From contig CM068541.1 in NCBI GenBank assembly GCA_035048495.1, positions 15,135,929 to 15,199,928 of the forward strand: 64,000 bases of DNA, in the 5' to 3' direction. The notes below the pieces were generated by a model that saw nothing but the letters and a program-made list of their open reading frames with translations, searched no databases and was not told the origin of the DNA. Of this stretch, positions 57,042-64,000 are shown in pieces. The position numbers and the translations under genes were made by a program. Numbering within the stretch: the first letter of the stretch is position 1; each line of letters begins with the position of its first letter. This stretch comes from Euptelea pleiosperma. Taxonomy: Eukaryota > Streptophyta > Magnoliopsida > Ranunculales > Eupteleaceae.

Positions 57042-57948
57042 AACTAAACTAAAATGTAAGTGTACTTTTGGAAATAAACACTTATTCTAAGCAATTTTGA
57101 AAGTAGAGCTACAGGCTAGAGGAATTGAGGGACTTCTGTCCTATAAGTCTTGTTTGTAGTGTCTTTAAGATCGTGGTCAAAGTTCTCGCCTCTTGTTTAA
57201 AGGTAATTGGCGAGGTGATAGGGGCTTACTGGAGCGCTTTTGTGAAAGACGTGCAAATCTTAGATAGTGCTTTGATGGCAAGCGGATTTATTGACTCTAG
57301 AATTGTGAGGGGAGAACATGGGTGTTATACAAAATTGATATAGAGAAGGATGAAGGCCAATGATCACATAAGAGTGGAGTTTCCTTGATTATGTTATGTA
57401 GATGACAGGTTTTTGGCCAAAGTGAAGAGGTTGGATTTCAGAATCGACAGCCTCTTTCTCAATTGTTATTAATGGGTCGCCAGAAGGTTTCTTTGGAAGA
57501 TCCATGGGTTTGAGGTAAGGAGACTCTTTATGTCATTCTTGTTCATCTAGGTGGTTCACTCGTTGAGTAAATTTCTTAGTAAGATAGAGGAATACAAGTT
57601 GATTTCAGGCTTTAATGTGGGCAGATGGCCTTGTGGTTCCCCACCTCCAGTTTGCTAATGATACTATCATATTCCTTGACGCCAACAAAGATGAGTTGTC
57701 CAATCTTCGTGGTATTCTCCCGTGTTTCAAAGTAGTGTCAGGTCTCAAGGTCAACTTACTGAAAAAGCCAGCTTATGGGCATTGCCAAAGATGAAGATGA
57801 TATATTTGAAGCGTATGCTAGAAGCTTGGAGTGTAATCTTAGGAAGTTTCCAATTTTATATAATGGGCTTCCATTGGGGGCACGGTCCATTTCTAAAACA
57901 TTTGGGCTTTGGTTATATAACGAATGGAGGGGAAGTTAACATTTTGGG

Positions 57949-58174
57949 AAAAAGTATATTGTCTTTTGGAGGTAGAATAACTAATTAGTGGCGGAACCAG
58001 GGGGTACATGCCCCCCCTCAACTTTCAAAATATATATTTTTGATTTCTAGAAGTACCCTTAAATTTTAGTTTAGTGCCCTCCCACTCATATTTTAATCCT
58101 TTAAAGTACCCCCCTCAACTTTCAAAAAGTATGTTGTCTTTTGGAGGTAGAATAACTCTAATTAGTGGCGGACC
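57949..58174. repeat. Short direct duplication around a GGCGGAACCAG segment
   Basis: AAAAAGTATATTGTCTTTTG ... ATTAGTGGCGGA at 57949-57995 recurs at 58124-58170. AGTGGCGGAACCAGGGGG resembles a common plant transposon terminus, and TCCTGACTCTGC at about 58203 may be its degraded partner. Confidence 0.55.
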
Positions 58175-58393
58175 CCCCCACTACACACACACAAAAAAAA
58201 AAAATCCTGACTCTGCTTGTTTGGTTGTTTGGCAATCTTTTTTTTTCACTTTGTTTGGAATTTATTTCATGGTATTGTAGCATGTGAGTGGTTTCTTCCA
58301 AGGTGGTGCTGAGGAGTCCTTTTTTGGAAAAGGTAGAGTCCTTTGGCACATCCTCCCATTTGCCATCTTGTGGGCCATATGTGTTTTTATCTT

Positions 58394-61300
58394 TTTTTGA
58401 CAAGTAAAATTTTATTAAGGGCCTGAAAAGAAGGCCGAAAGCAGAGGGAAGATACAACCTAAAGCCTATAGGTCGAGATGACCTACTCTAGGCAAAGGCG
58501 AAGCAAAACAAAACAAAACAAGCAACCATACAACCCGATCAACTTCCTTCCCGAGAACAAATAGAATCCCAGCGGAAGACAAAATCTTCAAAAAACAAAC
58601 CCTTGCACTCCGAGAAGGCTTTAGATCATATGAACATCAGACCCTTGATATTTAGAATGATAGACTGCACGTCCACTTGCTTTCCTTCAAAGGTTCTCTG
58701 GTTCCTCTCCCTCCAAATGCTCCAGATAATCGCTAAGGGGGTCATTCTCCATAAAACATTTCCTCTGCCCGAGAAAACTTTAGTGATCCAACTAAAAAGA
58801 AGAGATTTCAGGGATGTCGGCATGACCCAACTGACTCCGAATTCTCTCAAAAAATGTCTCCAAATGCCCGTAGCCAGCTCACAGTGCAACAAGAGGTGGT
58901 TCACTGATTCCCCGTCAGACCTACATATCCAACAATAATTAACCATGGTGATCTCTTTAGCCATCAGGTGATCTACCGTAAGAATCTTGTGATGCTTCCC
59001 AAGCAAAGAAAGCAACTTTAGTAGGGACCTTGGATTTCCACACTATGGCAGCTGGAAAGGGCACGTCCTCATCACCTTTCATAGCTCCGTAAAAAGATCT
59101 CATCGTGAAGGAACCCCCTTTGTGCCAAATCCAAACTCTCCTGTCCTTCACCAAAGGTCTAAGGTGTGTATCCTGCAATCTCATTAATAGGCTGGATAGA
59201 GGATCAATCTCCCAATCATTAAGATTCCTTCTGAAGCCCAGATTCCACCCTACCGACTCCCCTTCCCTCTGGAAGAGTTCTTGAATAGATCCCGTTTTCT
59301 TCTCTGAGATAGAAAATAACTCCGGGTAGTCTTCTTTAAAGGAATTGTCTCCGTTCTAGATGTCCTCCCAGAACAACCTGACTCTGTTGCCAGCTCCAAC
59401 CTCAAAGCGGACCCCCTTATCAAAGGCTTTGGATACCTTAAGAATCCCCCTCCACACACTACACTCATACGGGTTTCTAGTCTCCCGACTATTCTAGCCG
59501 TGGGGAGAGATCCCGTACTTGCCAGCCATGACTCTTCTCCAAAAGCTAGTATCTTCCGTCCCAAATCTCCATAACCATTTGCCCAAAAGGGCCAGGTTCA
59601 TGTATTTGAGGTGCTTTATTCTCAGACCCCCTATGTCCTTGGCCTGACACACCTTGTCCCATCTCACCAAGTGAAATTTGTAATCCGGAGAACATTTCTT
59701 CCACAAGAAATCTCTCATGATCTTATCCACAGTGAGTAATACACTTCTCGGGATCAGGAAGAGAGACATGTAGTAGATGGTTAGGCTTGAGAGAGTACTT
59801 TTTATCAGCACCAATCTACCCCCTTTTGATAGATATTTGGATTTCCACTTAGCTAGTCTCCTCACGAAACTTTCAATGACAGGCCTCCAAAGTGCCTTGG
59901 ATCTATAAGCAGCCCCAAGGGGTAAGCCCAAATATGTGGAAGGGAATTTGTCAATACTGCAGCTTAGGATGTTTGCCATACCCTCCATATTCTTGACCTC
60001 TCCAATGGGGAACAGTTTGTTCTTGGACAAATTCACCTGAAGACCAGATACAACTTCAAAACAGCCTAGGACTCCTTTGAGAAATCTCAAGTGGGACAAC
60101 GTCGGATCAAGAAAAATGAGTGTCATCGGCAAATTGAAGATGGGATATGTTTGGAAGCCCAGGAGCTGTGCTAAACCCAACTAGCTCTCCCAACGCCACA
60201 GTTTTAGATATCAGTCTACTAAGGGTTTCCGTCACCACGATGAATAAAAAAGGGGAGAGGGGATCGCCTTGTCGCAATCCTTTAGAGCTTTTAAAGTAAC
60301 CCGCAGGGGAGCCATTGACGAGAATAGAAAAGGAGGATGAAGAGATGCATTTCCATATCCACTTCCTCCACTTGCCCCCAAATCCCATTTTGCCCAATAA
60401 GTAATCCAAGAAAGCCCAGTTTACGTGATCGTAGGCCTTCTCTATATCAATCTTACATACGATTCCGGCGTTACCAGACTTGATTCTCGAGTCAATACAT
60501 TCATTGGCGATGAGGACTCCATCAAGAATCTGTCTTCCTCTCACAAAAGCTCCTTGGTTGGCCGATATGACCGGAGACAGAATCTCTCTAAATCTTGAGG
60601 CCAGCACTTTAGCTATAATTTTGTAGACACTTCCCACCAAACTAATGGGCCTGTAATCTGAGATGTCCTCCGCCCCCGTGGTCTTTGGGATCAAAGCTAT
60701 GAAAGTGCTATTTGATGGGAAGTCAAGGAACCTTCTTCTTGGAATTCCACTACCATCTTCATAAAATCGGCTGCAATGATATCCCAGCAATGCTTGTAAA
60801 AGGCTATGGAGAAGCCGTCTGGGCCTGGAGCCTTGTCGTTGGTCAGAATGGATAGGGCATTCACCACTTCCTCCTCCACAATGGGCCTCTCCAGCCTCTC
60901 CCTATCTTCCATGCTGATCTGATCAAAGTGGAGACCTTCTAGGGATGGCCTATAGGACATCGGCTCAGTGTACAAATTTGAGTAGAACTCAACTGCCCCT
61001 TGTCTAATACTTTCTTCGTCTTCCTTCAAGACTCCCTTAATTCTGATGCGAGGGAAGTGGTTCCTCCTATTGGTACTCGCAACCTTATGGAAAAACTTCG
61101 TATTCTGGTCTCCCTCCTTTAGTCACGTGATTATTGATTTTTGTCTCCAGCTTATCTCCTCCATCTTCACCAAGTTTTGATACTCCCCCTTCAAATTGGT
61201 TCTCTCCCAACTGTTTTTCCAGAGGGAGGTTGCCATCTTCCTCCTTCTTGTCCAGCGAAGCGATCTTGTCTAATACCAGACCCTTTTTTTGATCAACACG

Positions 61301-61825
61301 TCCAAATGTCTCCCGGTTCCAAGATTTGATTCTCTCTTTAAGCGCCTTGAGCTTGCATCTAAAGGCCACCCCCGCCTTTCCATCGAAAGAAAAAGAACTC
61401 CACCACTCCTCCACTTTACCCTTAAAATGTGGATCATGCAGCCACATATTTTCAAAGCGGAAAGGAGATGGACTCGATCTAAATCCCTTGCAACCCAATA
61501 GCAGTGGAGTATGGTCTGAAGCCGATTTAGGAATCGCCACCAAAGAGACTTCTTGGAAGTGATCTTCCCAACTATGGGAAACAAGGAACCTATCCAACTT
61601 GCATAAGGTCGACCTGGCTGGGTTATTGGTCCAAGTATACTTGGCTCCTCCTAAGGGAAGATCCATGAGGGCCTTCCTGTTAATAAACTCCCTAAAGTCT
61701 TTCATGCTCCTTGTCATCCTCCCTCCAACATTCTTCTCATGAGGATAGCGAGTAACGTTAAATCTCCTCCAATACACCACGGATCATCCCAGAGACTTGC
61801 TATGTCATCCATCTCTTCCCAAAAT
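58394..61825 (-). mobile_element. 5'-truncated L1-type LINE with 14-bp target duplication
   Basis: The flanks TGTGTTTTTATCTT at 58380-58393 and 61826-61839 are identical, so this is a well-defined insertion of 3.4 kb. It is 5'-truncated within the endonuclease: the 5' edge reads [15 protein letters not shown], followed by the GGDFNV-equivalent. The reverse transcriptase is at 61029-60107, with [34 protein letters not shown] and HLQFADDT intact as motifs. The thumb and linker are at 60180-59494. The zf-RVT (CWICRSDGESVNHLLLHC) is at 59015-58626. The poly(A) is short. It carries frameshifts but is clearly the same family as the LINE at 1630-8019, and younger than the LINE it sits in. Confidence 0.92.
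58626..61780 (-). pseudogene. ORF2 of the truncated LINE
   Basis: Open segments on the minus strand are 61780-61085, 61029-60697, 60790-60107, 60180-59494, 59564-59250, 59184-58957 and 59015-58626. Together they cover the endonuclease C-terminal part (SASDHTPLL), reverse transcriptase and zf-RVT domain. At least five frame breaks or stops make the protein non-functional. The catalytic FADD is encoded at the end of the 60790-60107 frame. Confidence 0.88.
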
Positions 61826-62200
61826 TGTGTTTTTATCTTGGCTAAGTGGGGCTTTCGAGAGAAGGGTAAACATCCTTCGGAAACTTCTTCTAGTTGCCTT
61901 TTGTTGGGGTATGTGGAAGGAATGGAATGGTTGTCTTTTTGAAGACAAGAGTCGAGAGATTAAAGATCTTTGTTTGTTTATTGGCAGATTAGATGAGTGC
62001 CTATTTTGAAGGAGTTTATGGTATCGAGTATGAGGATTTTATGTACAATTGGGAGTGTAATTTTTGGAGAGACTTGACATTTGAGTTCTTTTGATAGAGC
62101 GTTGCATGGTGTGCTCTTTCCTATATTTTCTTTGCTTCTATTTTTGTAGGGAATGCTTTTCCCTTGTCATGTACATACCTTTATACTCTTATACAAATTT

Positions 62201-62413
62201 TTCTGGTTTCAATATATGGGTTAGGAACTCGTCTTCTTTGAAGGCCTTTCGTCATTGTCATCTTCTGGTTGTTCAATGGAGGCGTTTTGGCTACTTGTGG
62301 TTTGATCATAAAAGGTTTCAAATTGTTCTTGACGGAAGGTCTGAAACCCTTCCATTATTTCAGCCATTATTTCTCAACTATTATATTTCTTCATTTCATT
62401 GAGATGTACTAGT
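62201..62413 (+). other. Unassigned stretch, possible LINE ORF1 scrap
   Basis: The frame 62091-62402 includes WFDHKRFQIVLDGRSE, which loosely resembles the N-terminus of plant LINE ORF1 proteins. The resemblance is weak. Confidence 0.2.
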
Positions 62414-62608
62414 TGTTGACAGGGTGTACCCTTTATGTCATAAGGTCCCTTTATATCTGTAAGGGTATATTTGTTCATGTAGTTCATTTTCTTGTATCGA
62501 TAGAAGTTTGGAGTCATGTGCTAAACATGTTCTCTTTTCCTCTCTCTTCTCTCTTGAAAACCTTAGAAACCCTAGAACCAAACCCTAGAATCACTTTCAA
62601 CTTGGTGA
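62414..62608 (+). repeat. Probable Copia 5' LTR
   Basis: It starts TGTTGACAGGGTGTACC and runs through a CT-rich R/U5 region (CCTCTCTTCTCTCTTG, CCCTAGAACC). It ends near CTTTCAACTTGGTGACG, which looks like a decayed primer-binding site. It precedes a Copia gag remnant by a normal leader distance. No 3' LTR is in the window. Confidence 0.4.
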
Positions 62609-63138
62609 CGAAGGAAACCTACCGAGGTCTGCCAAGAAGGTTTTACTTGAAGGAGGACGATATTCAGGATTTTTGGGAAGATCTAGATGGACTTTTGCTC
62701 GTTCTGCTCAAAATTTCATTTTTTCTTCTCTGATTGTTCTGATCTATTGGAAGTGGCCTTCATACATAATTCTGGATTTGTAGAATCCAACCTCGCGTAT
62801 TTCCATGCAGATTTGAGTTTCCGGGAAGGAGAACTTGTGTCTAAAGTTAACACCTAGCCCAAATTCAGGCTTTTTTGTGATGTTTTTATTTTGTTTCCAA
62901 TACCAGTGGATACTTGTTTTTGTGTGGATTTGGAGGTTAATCTGCCTTCGTATGCTATGGGAGATTCTTTCGGATCTTATCTAACATCTTCAGCCAATGG
63001 GACACTCTTCGCACCATGCCGATTGGTCACAATTTGGGTTGCTTTGGGTTCTAAACCCTTGTAGCTTGTTTCTTTGACTATTTGATGGTGCATTTGTGTG
63101 TACAACGACCTTCTTCTTCAATGTTTGTTGATATTGCG

Positions 63139-63680
63139 TAATGTCTACTGGCGGGGCTAATGAAGGGTCCACAGTGAGCATCGAAGTGCCGGGAGTTCAA
63201 TAGTGACTGAAGTGCCCTTCGAGAATCCAGATTAAAGATTACTTCAGTCAAGCTAGATGGGAAAGATTACTTGGAGTGGTCACATGCTGCCAAGATGTAG
63301 ATCGGAGGCCGTGGGAAGTTAGGGCACATCATTGAGTGCATTGTTGAGCCGAAGACATAGGATGCCCCATTGCTCGAGAAATAGGAGACTGAGAACCTCA
63401 CCGTCATGTCATGGCTTGTTGATTCCATGCAGCCCCATATCAGTAGGGGGTTCTTGCTTCTCTATACATCCAAGGAGGTTTGGGACACAACTTTTCATTC
63501 TTACTCTCAGCAACAGAACTTGGCCAGGACCTTTCAGCTTAGGCAGAATCTCCCATCTTCATCAAGGGAAAGGTCTCTCTCCGACAATTTTGTTACTCTT
63601 CACAGTATGTAGGAAAAGCTGGATCACTATCATTCCTTTCATCCCTTGGCACGGAAGATGTGCATCAGCACTGTAAGTTT
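63139..63680 (+). pseudogene. Copia gag pseudogene
   Basis: The start MSTGGANEGSTVSIEVPG is followed by a stop. Across frame changes it then reads ITSVKLDGKDYLEWSHAAKM, GGRGKLGHIIE, VMSWLVDSMQPHISRG, TSKEVWDTTF and LARTFQLRQNLPSSSRE, then KLDHYHSF. This is the order of the Copia gag (UBN2-type) domain. Several stops interrupt it. It probably continues the LTR at 62414. Confidence 0.8.
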
Positions 63681-63759
63681 GTAGAGGAGACTTAGATTTT
63701 TGACTCCTAGCAAATTAGTAAATCTAAACCTAAGTTACTAATAATTTAACAACAATCTA

Positions 63760-64000
63760 CATTGGAATTTAAATACAAGTTATGTAACAATGACGGGGAC
63801 ACATGTGTAGGTGTTTGACATAGATATGAGGTGCCTAACACGGTACCTTTAAGAAGCTCGAAACGCAGACACATCCGTACACAAATATTATAATATAATA
63901 TTTTAGTTATATTGAGAAGTTTCGTTTAAATAAAAATAAGGAAAGAAATATATGAAAAGTAAAAGAACATTTCTATATGTCATGGAGCTATCCAATAATA
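63760..64000. repeat. Diverged repeat of the GTGTCGGACAC type, cut by window edge
   Basis: GTAACAATGACGGGGACACATG and related motifs resemble the left end of the element at 30073-30449. The right end is outside the window. Confidence 0.4.

Larger units (their letters stand above)
55433..62200 (+). mobile_element. Old LINE, split by a younger LINE and a smaller insertion
   Basis: The decayed ORF2 begins at 55433 (MRVLYWNVSSG) and keeps IYGPTEGSK, GGNFNVIPF and DRLDRFLIS of the endonuclease. The reverse transcriptase reads MRDFCPISLVCSVFKIVVKV and FVKDVQILDSAL (57125-57343), then HLQFANDTIIFLDANKDELS (about 57640-57690). In that box the first catalytic Asp of F-x-D-D has become Asn. The C-terminal tail (WGMWKEWNGCLFEDKSREIK) appears only at 61880-61990, beyond the inserted LINE. 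Many stops and shifts are present. The 3' end is uncertain (about 62000-62200), with no clear poly(A). Confidence 0.8.

Overview
This window is nuclear DNA of a flowering plant. The evidence is GT-AG introns in recognisable plant genes, an AT-rich background, and a dense load of plant transposable elements: L1-type LINEs, Copia elements, a TRIM, a Helitron, and Mutator-, hAT- and Harbinger-like MITEs. I cannot name the species. No bacterial, organellar, CRISPR or rRNA feature was seen.

Four host genes can be supported. (1) EXO1, minus strand, 5' part only: exon 1 at 12884-13044 and exon 2 at 270-389, separated by a 12.5-kb intron packed with transposons; exon 3 onward lies beyond the left edge. 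(2) A complete six-exon SWEET sugar transporter of the SWEET2 type, plus strand, 22392-24609. (3) A one-exon plant gene of unknown function with an N-terminal membrane anchor, minus strand, 33562-34059. (4) An FLX-like coiled-coil gene, closest to FLX-like 1, plus strand: exons 1 and 2 at 53203-54403. The remaining exons must lie beyond a stack of LINEs and past the right edge.

Layout. 1-13.0 kb: EXO1 exon 2 and intron 1, which holds a near full-length LINE (about 1630-8019) butted against a Copia gag/leader/LTR remnant (8021-10465, minus). 13.0-22.2 kb: MITE-rich intergenic DNA, with a non-autonomous Helitron (14763-15805), several members of one long-inverted-repeat MITE family, hAT-like MITEs nested in other repeats, and an LTR-like block. 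22.2-25 kb: SWEET gene, with a MITE in intron 1 and a tandem duplication of its 3' end. 25-33.5 kb: repeats, including a clean 277-bp TRIM with 5-bp target duplications. 33.5-34.1 kb: the small gene. 34.6-52.7 kb: almost gene-free, with degenerate tandem repeats, TIR elements, LTR-like DNA and a 587-bp tandem duplication. 52.7-64 kb: the FLX-like gene, whose intron 2 carries a decayed LINE split by a younger 5'-truncated LINE (14-bp target duplication), then a decayed Copia gag.

The host genes have unrelated functions (DNA repair, sugar transport, unknown, flowering-time chromatin regulation), so nothing suggests a cluster or pathway. The main interest is how transposons expanded and altered gene structures. 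I did not find a convincing new biological system.
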